Shown piece by piece: positions 1 through 7,960 of a stretch of DNA of 64,000 nt; the stretch's first letter is position 1, and each line of letters starts with the position of its first letter. Under the pieces are notes generated by a model. The model was not told where the DNA came from, searched no databases, and saw only the letters and a program-made list of their open reading frames with translations. The stretch covers positions 1,004,036 to 1,068,035 of the forward strand of contig NZ_CP011102.1 in the NCBI RefSeq assembly GCF_003534205.1, read 5' to 3'. The stretch comes from Listeria weihenstephanensis (lineage in GTDB: Bacteria; Bacillota; Bacilli; Lactobacillales; Listeriaceae). Made by a program: the position numbers and the translations under genes.

Positions 1-840
1 CCATCGCAACAAGAGGAAGTCAAGGTAACGATGCCAAATACGCTTATCCCAGGTTCGGTTAAGTTGACGAAGACGGATAATGAGACGAAAGAACGGCTAG
101 CAGGTGCCATTTTTGACTTATATACGGACGGTGGAACGCGCATCCAGGAAAATCTTGTGAGCAATAATTTGGGCGAGTTAGGTGCGACGGACTTAGCACC
201 AGGCAATTATTATTTCCAAGAGAAGACAGCGCCAAAAGGTTATTTGTTGAATACCGCTAAAATACCGTTCACGATTGATGAAAACCAAATGGCAGTGAAA
301 GAAGTAACATTTACCAATCAAAAAGATTTTGGTAGCATCATCGTTCATAAAGTTGATCGCGATGATAAGAAAATATCGTTAAAAGGCGCATCGTATAGCA
401 TTCTAGACGCGAATCAAAAAATCGTTGCCAAAGGAATCACGCAGGCAGATGGTAAAGTTCATTTCCCTAAATTGGTTCCAGGTACGTACTATGTCAAGGA
501 AGTGAAGCCACCAAAAGGTTATACGATTGATCCGGCACCGAAGAAAGTAGCGATTCCAGAGCTTAGTACAGAGCCAATTACGGTTGTTGTAACCAACGCG
601 AAGATTGTAGTGACACCGACGAATCCGGATCAACCGGGCACGCCAGACAAGCCGGATACCAATACACCAACACCGATGAATCATGGCAGCAATACAACGA
701 TAAAAACACCGATGGAAAATGGTAAGCAGACGTTGCCGCATACCGGTGATACAGATGAATGGCTGTACTTACTGGCTGGCGGGTTCATGATTTTTAGTAC
801 AACGATGGCAAGCATTCTTTATACGCGCAGAAAAAGATAA
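1..840 (+). CDS. LPXTG-anchored surface protein, C-terminal part (5' end outside window)
   Basis: The frame is open from the first base, so the gene begins upstream and only about 279 C-terminal residues are seen. Two consecutive Cna-B/SpaA-like beta-sandwich repeats are visible (roughly codons 18-105 and 109-200), each opening with a V-x-L/V-x-K-x-D pattern and containing a G-x-Y-x-x-x-E-x-x-x-P-x-G-Y motif typical of the family. A Pro/Thr-rich wall-spanning linker follows, then a sortase signal: LPHTG, a hydrophobic helix and the basic tail RRKR. Such proteins are exported and covalently linked to peptidoglycan by sortase A; the repeats usually act as stalks for an adhesive head, which would lie outside the window. 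The ligand cannot be told. Confidence 0.9.
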   Translation, partial: PSQQEEVKVTMPNTLIPGSVKLTKTDNETKERLAGAIFDLYTDGGTRIQENLVSNNLGELGATDLAPGNYYFQEKTAPKGYLLNTAKIPFTIDENQMAVKEVTFTNQKDFGSIIVHKVDRDDKKISLKGASYSILDANQKIVAKGITQADGKVHFPKLVPGTYYVKEVKPPKGYTIDPAPKKVAIPELSTEPITVVVTNAKIVVTPTNPDQPGTPDKPDTNTPTPMNHGSNTTIKTPMENGKQTLPHTGDTDEWLYLLAGGFMIFSTTMASILYTRRKR

Positions 841-850
841 GTAGAACGTT

Positions 851-906
851 GAAAAGCGTTGCTGTTCGGGGAGCTTCAGAAACTCCTTGAATAGCAACGC
901 TTTTTC
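851..906 (+). terminator. Intrinsic terminator of the surface protein gene
   Basis: Arms AAAAGCGTTGCT and AGCAACGCTTTTT enclose a second small stem (GGAG/CTCC), and the structure ends in a T-run. Confidence 0.85.
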
Positions 907-938
907 TTGCAACGTAAGATTATTCACCAAAAAATAAC

Positions 939-967
939 TTACAATTTGTGACTCCCTCCTGTATAAT
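939..967 (+). promoter_or_regulatory. SigA-type promoter for the DUF805 gene
   Basis: TTACAA, 17 bp, then a perfect TATAAT at 962-967. The RBS (AGGAGG) and ATG lie about 25-35 bp further on. Confidence 0.65.
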
Positions 968-1002
968 AGAAGTTCAGACTAAGAAGAAAACAGGAGGAAA
1001 CG

Positions 1003-1413
1003 ATGCATTTATTTTTTGCCTATAAATTGTTCTGGCTGAATTATGCAGAATTTAAAGGCCGATCAGTTAGATGGGAATTTTGGTTTGTTTTATTGTGGCA
1101 CATCGCCATTTTTAGCATACTGCACGGAGTCACGCAATTGGGAAGTATTTTTGATTTATTAGGATTTGATAGTCATGTGGGCATTATCGTTGTTGCGGTT
1201 GCCAATGGTTTGTTGATGGGTTATGAACTAGCCATTATTGTCCCGCTTATTGCCTTGATTGTGAGGCGGCTTCACGATATGGATGTGACTGGTTGGGTTG
1301 CCCTTGTCGGACTTATTCCGGCGATTGGGGAAGGTTTGATTTTACTGCTTATGTGTGCAAAGTCGAGCCCCGGACCCAATAAATATGATGATGAAAAAAC
1401 TAGTATCCATTGA
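1003..1413 (+). CDS. DUF805 family membrane protein
   Basis: A 136-residue protein with about four hydrophobic segments. The N-terminal F-x-x-Y...F-x-G-R-S-x-R-x-E-F-W pattern, the central R-R-L-H-D-x-D/N motif (residues about 88-94) and the C-terminal C-x-x-S-x-P-G-x-N-K-Y/F ending are the hallmarks of DUF805 (YhaH-like) inner membrane proteins. A strong AGGAGG precedes the ATG. It stands alone between a terminator and the calcium pump gene. The family has no settled function. Confidence 0.85.
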   Translation: MHLFFAYKLFWLNYAEFKGRSVRWEFWFVLLWHIAIFSILHGVTQLGSIFDLLGFDSHVGIIVVAVANGLLMGYELAIIVPLIALIVRRLHDMDVTGWVALVGLIPAIGEGLILLLMCAKSSPGPNKYDDEKTSIH

Positions 1414-1531
1414 GGAGCCTAGTTTTTATCTTTAGTTAAGGTGTTTTTCGCGATTTCGTGGTTTTTTGATTTGAAAATGGGGTTTTTCGGGTATAATGGG
1501 TAATATACTGTAAAAAATGAGGTGTTTGGGG

Positions 1532-4186
1532 ATGCAGAGATATCAAGAGGAAGCGGATAAGGTATTAGAAGAGTTAGAAACTTCTGCGAAAACTGGGTTG
1601 ACGACGGCTGAGGTTACGAAACGGTTGGAGCGGGATGGTTATAATGAGTTGAAAGACAAGTTACGGGATCCTTTATGGAAACTGTTTTTGGAGACGTTTA
1701 AGGATCCGATGGTGATTGTCTTGCTTGCAGCGGCGTTTGTGCAGATTTTGATTGGCGAGGTTGTGGAGTCACTGATTATTTTTGCGGTGCTGATTCTGAA
1801 CTCGGTGATTAGTGTTGTGCAGACGAGGAAGGCGGAAGGGTCGCTTGATGCGCTGAAAGAGATGTCGGCACCCGCGGCTAAGGTGATCAGGAACGGTGAG
1901 AAGTTGACGATTGCTGCGCGGGAACTCGTTGTCGGCGATATTGTTTTGCTGGATGCTGGGGATTTTGTTCCGGCGGATGGGCGGATTTTTGAAAGTGGTT
2001 CGCTTAAAGTGGACGAGGGCATGTTGACGGGGGAATCGGAGGCGGTCGAAAAACATATTCGGGTGATTTCGGAGGACGTGGCGCTTGGGGATCGGAAAAA
2101 CATGGTCTTCAGTGGCGCGCTGACGGTTTATGGTCGTGGTGCTTTTGTCGTGACTGGAACGGGTGGCGGTACGGAAATCGGAAAAATTGCTGGACTGCTT
2201 GAGAGTGCTGAGGCGAAACAGACGCCATTGCAACAAAAATTGGAGAGCTTTAGTAAGAAGCTGGGTGTCGGGATTTTGCTGTTGTGTATCTTGATTTTCG
2301 CGATTGAGGCTGGGCGTGTTTGGCTTGGCGGTGATGATGGAGATATGACGAAAGCGATTTTGAACGCGTTTATGTTTGCGGTGGCTGTGGCGGTTGCGGC
2401 GATTCCGGAGGCGCTGTCGTCGATTGTAACGATTGTGTTGTCGGTTGGGACGAACAAGATGGCAAAACGGCACGCGATTATTCGGAAGTTGCCGGCGGTT
2501 GAGACGCTTGGTTCGACGAGCGTGATTTGTACGGATAAAACGGGGACATTGACGCAAAATAAGATGACTGTCGTGGATTATTATTTGCCGGATGGAACGC
2601 AGGAAGTTTTCCCAGATACGCCAGATACGTGGTCGGAGGGTGAGCGACGTTTAATTCATATCGCGGTGCTTTGTAATGACTCGAATATTAATGAGGAGGG
2701 CCTCGAGCTTGGTGATCCGACCGAGGTTGCGCTGATCGCGTTTAGTAATAAGAATAATAAGAATTACAACGAGATTCGTGAGCGGTATATGCGCGAGGCA
2801 GAGATTCCGTTTGATTCGGAACGGAAGTTGATGTCGACGGTGCATACATTTGATGGGCAAAAAGCGATGCTGACAAAAGGTGGACCAGACGTCGTGTTTG
2901 CGCGCTGTAGCCAAGTATTTTTGGATGGCAAGGAGCAGCCGCTGACAGAAGAACTAAAAGCGACTTTGATGCAGGCCAACGAGGACTTTTCGAATCAGGC
3001 ATTGCGCGTTTTGGCCTATGCTTACAAGCGCTTGGACGGTACGCAGACGGATGTTGATTTAGACGATGAGCATGATTTGGTGCTTGTTGGTTTGACGGCG
3101 ATGATCGATCCGCCACGTGAAGCGGTTTATGCGGCGATTGAGGAGTCGAAAAAAGCGGGAATTCGGACTGTAATGATTACGGGTGACCACAAGACGACAG
3201 CGCAGGCCATTGGACGCGATATTGGCTTGATGGAGCCGGATGACATCGCGCTAACTGGGCAAGAGCTTGACGCTTTATCGGATCAGGAACTCGATGATAA
3301 ATTGGAGCATATTTCTGTTTATGCACGTGTTTCTCCTGAAAATAAAATTCGAATCGTAAAAGCTTGGCAGAAAAAAGGCAAGGTGACTTCGATGACGGGT
3401 GATGGTGTCAATGATGCTCCAGCTTTGAAACAAGCGGATATTGGTGTGGCGATGGGAAGTGGGACCGATGTTGCCAAAGATGCTTCGGCGATGGTCTTGA
3501 CGGATGACAACTTTGTATCCATTGTGAGCGCGGTGGAAGTCGGCCGTACGGTATTTGATAATATCAAAAAAGCAATTGCCTACTTGTTTGCAGGGAATTT
3601 AGGCGCGATTATTGCGATCCTTTTCGCACTCGTATTTGATTGGATTAATCCTTTCACAGCGCTACAACTTCTGTTTATCAATTTGGTCAATGACTCGTTA
3701 CCAGCGATTGCTTTGGGAATGGAAAAAGCGGAGCCAGACGTGATGGAGCGCAAACCGCGGGATATTAAAGAGGGTATTTTTGCGGGTGGAACGATGCAGG
3801 CCGTGATTACGCGTGGTGTTTTGATCGGGGCTGCGGTTATTATTTCGCAGTACATCGGCTTACAACATTCACCTGAAATCAGTGTCGCAATGGCGTTTAC
3901 AACGTTGATTCTAGCGCGTACTTTGCAAACTTTTGCGGCCCGTTCGAACAAACAAACAGCGTTCGAAGCAGGATTTTTCAGTAATAAATACGTGATTTAT
4001 GCCGTTGGTGTGTGTTTCGTATTATATGGCGTGACCGTACTTCCCGGCGCGCGTGAAATCTTCTCGATTCCGGCATCATTTGGTTTAAGCGAGTGGGGAA
4101 TCGCTGCAGGACTAGCACTTGGCGCAGTTATTTTGATGGAATTAGGTAAAATTGTGGGACGGATTGGAAAACGTAAAGAATCTTAA
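1532..4186 (+). CDS. P-type Ca2+-transporting ATPase (LMCA1-like)
   Basis: An 884-residue P2A-type ATPase expected to export Ca2+ from the cytoplasm with ATP, probably in exchange for protons. Landmarks: actuator-domain TGES, the DKTGTLT phosphorylation site (Asp at about residue 335), the KGGPD nucleotide-binding motif, the TGDGVNDAPALK hinge and the M4 motif AIPEAL. The M6 stretch NLVNDSLPA and a later ARTLQTFAARS match, from memory, the single Ca2+ site and the arginine described for L. monocytogenes LMCA1, to which the whole sequence is very similar. An ATG at 1517 is in frame, but GAGGTG at 1519-1524 is correctly spaced for the ATG at 1532, so that start is preferred. No operon partner is evident. 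Confidence 0.93.
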   Translation: MQRYQEEADKVLEELETSAKTGLTTAEVTKRLERDGYNELKDKLRDPLWKLFLETFKDPMVIVLLAAAFVQILIGEVVESLIIFAVLILNSVISVVQTRKAEGSLDALKEMSAPAAKVIRNGEKLTIAARELVVGDIVLLDAGDFVPADGRIFESGSLKVDEGMLTGESEAVEKHIRVISEDVALGDRKNMVFSGALTVYGRGAFVVTGTGGGTEIGKIAGLLESAEAKQTPLQQKLESFSKKLGVGILLLCILIFAIEAGRVWLGGDDGDMTKAILNAFMFAVAVAVAAIPEALSSIVTIVLSVGTNKMAKRHAIIRKLPAVETLGSTSVICTDKTGTLTQNKMTVVDYYLPDGTQEVFPDTPDTWSEGERRLIHIAVLCNDSNINEEGLELGDPTEVALIAFSNKNNKNYNEIRERYMREAEIPFDSERKLMSTVHTFDGQKAMLTKGGPDVVFARCSQVFLDGKEQPLTEELKATLMQANEDFSNQALRVLAYAYKRLDGTQTDVDLDDEHDLVLVGLTAMIDPPREAVYAAIEESKKAGIRTVMITGDHKTTAQAIGRDIGLMEPDDIALTGQELDALSDQELDDKLEHISVYARVSPENKIRIVKAWQKKGKVTSMTGDGVNDAPALKQADIGVAMGSGTDVAKDASAMVLTDDNFVSIVSAVEVGRTVFDNIKKAIAYLFAGNLGAIIAILFALVFDWINPFTALQLLFINLVNDSLPAIALGMEKAEPDVMERKPRDIKEGIFAGGTMQAVITRGVLIGAAVIISQYIGLQHSPEISVAMAFTTLILARTLQTFAARSNKQTAFEAGFFSNKYVIYAVGVCFVLYGVTVLPGAREIFSIPASFGLSEWGIAAGLALGAVILMELGKIVGRIGKRKES

Positions 4187-4202
4187 TGTAGATAAAGAGT
4201 AT

Positions 4203-4418
4203 GAGTCTGGGACATAACCAAGATAAATCGGCGGCAAGCGTTCGCACTCAGGGAGTTTGGCGGACTTCCAGTTCTCACATACACAAGTATGCTCCGCTTC
4301 TGGCTTCCACCAAACTCCCTGAGTACAAACGCTTTCGCTCGATTTGTTTAAAGCAAAATTTTTCGTCCTACCCGAAGAAAAGAGGCGCTTCTGCTTTATC
4401 TTGAGTTTTGTTTCAACC
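4203..4418. repeat. Dispersed inverted-repeat element, long form
   Basis: About 215 bp of apparently non-coding DNA. The ends are related in inverted orientation (GAGTCTGGGACATAAC.. and ..GTTTTGTTTCAACC). Inside, two arms of about 58 nt (about 4226-4283 and 4286-4343), including CTCAGGGAGTTTGG and its complement, face each other around a tiny loop. A shorter relative sits at 48272-48354. It resembles a MITE- or REP-like element; short frames across it look like artefacts of the hairpin. Confidence 0.7.
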
Positions 4419-4441
4419 TTGTATTTTTTTGGATTACTAGT

Positions 4442-4470
4442 TTGCAAGGAAAGAGGATATTTGATATGAT
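4442..4470 (+). promoter_or_regulatory. Promoter of the antisense (antitoxin) RNA
   Basis: TTGCAA, exactly 17 bp, TATGAT. There is no convincing reading frame downstream before the shared terminator at 4558-4600, so a short non-coding RNA is the likely product. Confidence 0.7.
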
Positions 4471-4476
4471 GAAAGC

Positions 4477-4605
4477 GAAAAGAGAGCCATGAGTCAAACA
4501 CGACTCCCTTTAAGATTAGAGCCGTTTATGACGGTGGCGCAAGTAAATTCAGATCATAATAATCATCTATTACCCCGCCAAGAGTGAGTAGATGATTATT
4601 CTTTG
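4477..4605 (+). ncRNA. Putative antisense RNA antitoxin of a type I module
   Basis: About 125 nt run from the promoter at 4442-4470 to a bidirectional hairpin. The RNA contains a small stem-loop (GAGTC...GACTC) and would overlap the 3' end of the small hydrophobic ORF on the other strand. Convergent genes sharing a terminator are the layout of par/fst-type type I toxin-antitoxin systems. The assignment is by arrangement and by the nature of the facing peptide. Confidence 0.55.
4558..4600. terminator. Bidirectional terminator between antisense RNA and toxin gene
   Basis: Arms AATAATCATCTAT and GTAGATGATTATT surround an 18-nt loop; the hairpin can serve both converging transcripts. Confidence 0.75.
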
Positions 4606-4712
4606 TCCTTTTGCATTGCTTTCACAATGAAGACAATTAGGTCGATAAAGGAAACGATGAAACTTCCAAAACCGAGTATAAGTATCAAATAATATAGAAC
4701 AAAAAAGTACAT
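4596..4712 (-). CDS. Small hydrophobic peptide, putative holin-like type I toxin
   Basis: A 38-residue ORF with one long hydrophobic segment and a charged lysine-rich end (KAMQKDKE). It fits the Fst/Hol_Tox type of membrane-damaging type I toxins (usually 25-40 residues; a G-F-x-S-F-I-V-like core). Its stop falls in the terminator shared with the antisense RNA at 4477-4605. Oddity: the ATG lies inside the hairpin that ends the rhodanese transcript (4701-4746) and only a weak AGG precedes it, so the 5' end may be remodelled and the module may no longer be expressed. Confidence 0.5.
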   Translation of the reverse strand: MYFFVLYYLILILGFGSFIVSFIDLIVFIVKAMQKDKE

Positions 4713-4746
4713 TGTACCTATTTTTATAGGCGTAATGTACTTTTTT
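4701..4746. terminator. Strong bidirectional hairpin downstream of the rhodanese gene
   Basis: Perfect 13-bp arms AAAAAAGTACATT/AATGTACTTTTTT with an inner CCTAT/ATAGG stem; T-runs occur in both directions. Confidence 0.8.
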
Positions 4747-4770
4747 ATTTACATAAATTACGTGAGAAAT

Positions 4771-5058
4771 TTATTCTTTCTCAAGCCAGGCGTTCATTCC
4801 ACCAACGACATTTTCGCATTGGAAACCGCGAGCACTTAAATACTCGCATGCTTGTGTGGAGCGATTGCCAGAGTAACAAATGACGCTGTAAATCGTATTT
4901 GGATCAAGTTCATCCACGAAATTTGGCAGGCCAATTAATGGGATGTTGCGCACGCCTTCAATGTGAACGGCATTAAAATCTTCGGTATCGCGGACGTCGA
5001 TAATGTTTGTAGCGGATCTGTTTTCTAGTTCTTCGACTGAAATTAGATTAAAACTCAT
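4771..5058 (-). CDS. Single-domain rhodanese-like sulfurtransferase
   Basis: A 95-residue rhodanese domain. The N-terminal IDVRDTEDFNAVHIEGVRN is the CH2A/CH2B-like region, and the active loop CYSGNRS carries the catalytic cysteine at residue 61. The C-terminal NVVGGMNAWL is the usual family ending. It should carry a persulfide on Cys61 in the cytoplasm; the partner is unknown. GAGAGGAG lies a suitable distance upstream of the ATG. It is followed by a strong terminator and preceded by the DUF1294 gene on the same strand. Confidence 0.88.
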   Translation of the reverse strand: MSFNLISVEELENRSATNIIDVRDTEDFNAVHIEGVRNIPLIGLPNFVDELDPNTIYSVICYSGNRSTQACEYLSARGFQCENVVGGMNAWLEKE

Positions 5059-5123
5059 ATAAAAAACTCCTCTCGAATAGTTTTAGTTTAACGCATGAGA
5101 GAGCTTCGAAACAAGTTCTCTGC

Positions 5124-5399
5124 TTACCTGAAATAATAAATGAGATAGCTGATAATTCCGATGTGAAGTAGAATCGAAAACGGAACGAGTAACTTGAATT
5201 TCCATTTATGTGTTTTGTGGTGAAAGGTGTACATGCCGATCCAAGAACCGATGCCACCACCCAAAAAGGCGCAGAGTAATAGCGTGGCCTCAGGGATTCG
5301 CCATTGATGTTTCACGGCTTTACTTTTGTCGATAGCCATGGTCGAAAAGCCAATCACGTTCATCATTAAATAGTACGCTGAAGCGAGTAATATAAGCAT
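5124..5399 (-). CDS. DUF1294 family small membrane protein
   Basis: A 91-residue protein with three hydrophobic segments. It shows the DUF1294 pattern: M-x-x-D-K-x-x-A...W-R-I-P-E-x-x-L-L, then G-G-x-x-G-x-x-x-G-M-x-x-x-x-H-K-T-x-K-x-x-F. The family is widespread and uncharacterised. The gene sits 65 bp upstream of the rhodanese gene on the same strand, so co-transcription is possible. Confidence 0.85.
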   Translation of the reverse strand: MLILLASAYYLMMNVIGFSTMAIDKSKAVKHQWRIPEATLLLCAFLGGGIGSWIGMYTFHHKTHKWKFKLLVPFSILLHIGIISYLIYYFR

Positions 5400-5498
5400 A
5401 AATACCTCCCTAGTGAATTGGAAAAGCTTAAAAGTGCTAAATAACGGGTAACTGGTTATAATTATATCATATTAGAAATGAAGGGGAGGAATTAGACG

Positions 5499-6176
5499 AT
5501 GATTCGAGATTATGCTACTTTTTTGGGGATGACGATTGTGAGGCCAGTGAAAACGAGCATGCAAGCAGAAAATAGACATGGGGCTTTCGGACTTGTTCAT
5601 GTGTTGTTATTTGTTCTATGTTTGACATTCCAATATGGCTGGAACATGAAAGATGTGATTATTAATTCGCTGCAAGGGTTTCCTGTCATTCAGCGCGTGA
5701 TTACGACAATTTTTGTGTCATCGGGGCAGGTTTTCTTCTACATACTTGTGATGATGTTACTGAATATCATGGTTGTCTGGCTTGCGGTACGTTATGTGAT
5801 GGGAATTAAAGAGGTGACATTTTTCAAATGCGCGGCTGGAATTGGTGGCATGATGACGGTTCCACTCGTGATAATTATCCTTTCTCTATTCGCGACTTGG
5901 TGGGTTTCAACACTTGTTTCTGTTTTGCTTTGTATTGTGGCGCTCTTATTCTTACCTTTTGCGTTGATGTACTTTATTATTGGGCACTACGAAAAATCAC
6001 GGGTGGATGTATATTGGATCAGTTTACTCGTCTTTATTTTAGTCGCGGTGATTACAATTGAAGGAATGGTTCTTCTTGTCCAAATTTTCACATCTAACAT
6101 TCAGGCGTTGACACAAGAGATTCACCAAAACGCGGTACATTGGATCGAGGTGTTAAAAGCGAAGTTACCTAGATAA
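5499..6176 (+). CDS. Polytopic membrane protein of unknown function
   Basis: A 225-residue protein with about five hydrophobic helices (near residues 32-45, 72-100, 112-135, 137-160 and 172-195) and an amphipathic C-terminal tail. The overall shape is reminiscent of Yip1-domain membrane proteins, but no diagnostic motif was found, so no family is claimed. GGGGAGG provides a good RBS. It stands alone between a divergent pair and ridA. Confidence 0.7.
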   Translation: MIRDYATFLGMTIVRPVKTSMQAENRHGAFGLVHVLLFVLCLTFQYGWNMKDVIINSLQGFPVIQRVITTIFVSSGQVFFYILVMMLLNIMVVWLAVRYVMGIKEVTFFKCAAGIGGMMTVPLVIIILSLFATWWVSTLVSVLLCIVALLFLPFALMYFIIGHYEKSRVDVYWISLLVFILVAVITIEGMVLLVQIFTSNIQALTQEIHQNAVHWIEVLKAKLPR

Positions 6177-6196
6177 AGATTGCAAAACTATCAGAA

Positions 6197-6225
6197 TTGA
6201 CATACAATACTAACATAAATGATAA
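6197..6225 (+). promoter_or_regulatory. Probable promoter of ridA
   Basis: A perfect TTGACA at 6197-6202 with a weaker TGATAA 17 bp on; RBS TTAGGGGG follows. Confidence 0.5.
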
Positions 6226-6243
6226 CTTAGGGGGATATGACAA

Positions 6244-6621
6244 ATGACAAAAGAAATAATTCATACAGATCAAGCACCAAAAGCGCTAGGACCATACTCG
6301 CAGGCGGTAAAAGTAAACGGTTTTATTTATGCATCGGGACAACTTGGAATTGATCCAGCAACGGGTGAAATGCTGGAAGGTGTGGAAGCACAAACAAAGC
6401 AAGCTTTCACGAACATTAAAGCAGTTCTAGAAGCGGGCGGATCGAGCCTTGATAAAATCGTTAAAACGACCGTCTTATTCAAAGATTTGGGTAATTTTAT
6501 CGCGGTCAATGAAATCTATGCATCGTTTTTTGAAGGGGACTATCCAGCACGTAGCGCGTTTCAAGTCGCTAAATTGCCGAATGATGCGGATATTGAAATC
6601 GAAGTAATTGCAGAAGCGTAA
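6244..6621 (+). CDS. ridA: RidA family enamine/imine deaminase
   Basis: A 125-residue YjgF/YER057c/UK114 protein that hydrolyses reactive 2-aminoacrylate and other enamines or imines made by PLP enzymes, releasing ammonia and protecting them. Visible: the start T-x-x-A-P-x-A-x-G-P-Y-S-Q-A, the G-Q-L-G-I-D-P region, the PARSAFQVAKLP motif with the active-site arginine (about residue 104), and the final IEIEVIAEA. Length is exactly that of the family. It lies 43 bp before a MetE-like gene, and the two may share a transcript. Confidence 0.93.
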   Translation: MTKEIIHTDQAPKALGPYSQAVKVNGFIYASGQLGIDPATGEMLEGVEAQTKQAFTNIKAVLEAGGSSLDKIVKTTVLFKDLGNFIAVNEIYASFFEGDYPARSAFQVAKLPNDADIEIEVIAEA

Positions 6622-6664
6622 ATGAAAAAGCTAGGCGACACATAGACAGATGGGAGAGAAGAAC

Positions 6665-7768
6665 ATGGCAAACGCACCGTTTAGAGCAGATCAAGTAGGT
6701 AGTATTTTACGAACGGAGGCCCTTAAAAAGGCACGATTAGATTTTAAGGCTGGCGAAATAACAGCCGCTGAGTTACGACAAGTAGAGGACAACGAGATCA
6801 AGCATATCGTTCAGAAGCAGAAAGAAGCTGGCTTAAAGGCGGTGACAGACGGTGAGTTTCGCCGTGCTTGGTGGCATTTCGATTTTCTGGAGGGGCTTGA
6901 CGGCGTGGAAGGATATGACGCTGAAAATGGCATCCAATTTGCGGCTGTTCAAACCAAGACGCATTCTGTTAAAATCGTAGCGCCTATCGATTTCTCCGAC
7001 CATCCGATGCTGGCAGATTACCGATTTTTACATAGCGTTGTGGGGACGGATGCCGTTGCTAAAATGACGATTCCGAGCCCAGCGATGTTACATTATCGCG
7101 GTGATATCGAGTATTCGCCGTATTTAGAAGATAAAGCTTTGTTCTTGCATGATTTGGCACGAGCATACAAAAAAGCGATTCAGGCGTTCTACGATGAAGG
7201 TTGTCGTTATTTGCAGCTGGACGATACTTCTTGGAGTTATTTATGTTCTGACGCCGAGCGAGAAGTTGTTCGTGCGCGGGGCTTTGATCCCGATGAATTG
7301 CAGACGATTTATAAAGATTTGATCAATGAGGCGATTTCGGAAAAACCAGCGGATATGGTCATTACGATGCACATTTGTCGTGGAAACTTCCGTTCGACGT
7401 GGATTGCTTCTGGTGGCTATGAACCCGTTGCCGAGACACTTTTTGGCGGCTTGAATATTGATGGTTTTTTCTTGGAATATGACAACGATCGTTCTGGTGA
7501 TTTCGCGCCATTACGTCATGTAAAACGTCCAGATTTGAAAATTGTACTCGGTTTGATTACCTCGAAAAATGGCGTTTTGGAAGATCCTGCGTTAATTAAA
7601 GCGCGAATCAAAGAAGCATCGGAATTTGTGCCACTTTCTCAGTTATGTTTGAGCCCGCAGTGTGGTTTTGCGTCTACCGAGGAAGGTAATATTTTAACCG
7701 AAGACGAACAATGGGCAAAGTTGGCTCACGTTGTTGCGATCGCGAAGGATATTTGGTCGGATAAATAA
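6665..7768 (+). CDS. MetE C-terminal-like methyltransferase (YxjG/YxjH type)
   Basis: A 367-residue protein matching the stand-alone catalytic half of cobalamin-independent methionine synthase. The N-terminal F-R-A-D-Q-V-G-S-x-L-R, the QLDDTSW strand, the HICRGN zinc-ligand motif (His and Cys) and the C-terminal SPQCGFAS zinc cysteine are present. Bacillus paralogues are called YxjG/YxjH and are thought to methylate homocysteine or a related thiol with an undefined donor. The upstream ATG at 6650 is unlikely: GGGAGAG at 6653 is spaced for the ATG at 6665. A terminator follows. Confidence 0.88.
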   Translation: MANAPFRADQVGSILRTEALKKARLDFKAGEITAAELRQVEDNEIKHIVQKQKEAGLKAVTDGEFRRAWWHFDFLEGLDGVEGYDAENGIQFAAVQTKTHSVKIVAPIDFSDHPMLADYRFLHSVVGTDAVAKMTIPSPAMLHYRGDIEYSPYLEDKALFLHDLARAYKKAIQAFYDEGCRYLQLDDTSWSYLCSDAEREVVRARGFDPDELQTIYKDLINEAISEKPADMVITMHICRGNFRSTWIASGGYEPVAETLFGGLNIDGFFLEYDNDRSGDFAPLRHVKRPDLKIVLGLITSKNGVLEDPALIKARIKEASEFVPLSQLCLSPQCGFASTEEGNILTEDEQWAKLAHVVAIAKDIWSDK

Positions 7769-7781
7769 AAACAAAATAGAG

Positions 7782-7817
7782 AAAACCTTGAATTAGCGCC
7801 TTTTTTTCAAGGTTTTT
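7782..7817 (+). terminator. Intrinsic terminator after the MetE-like gene
   Basis: Arms AAACCTTGAA and TTCAAGGTTT are followed by a T-run. Confidence 0.85.
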
Positions 7818-7960
7818 TTGTATGCTTTACTAAACTTATCCGAAAAGGGTATTTCCAATAAGGTTACATTATGATAAAATCGAGTGTGGATTGGCTTTTT
7901 ATAGCATTAAAAAAAGAACATAAATTTTATATACATAATCACATAAATGGGGAGGAAACA

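Noticed and set aside
4201-4404. 67-codon frame over the inverted repeat
   Set aside because: It follows the hairpin arms of the repeat element and has no RBS.
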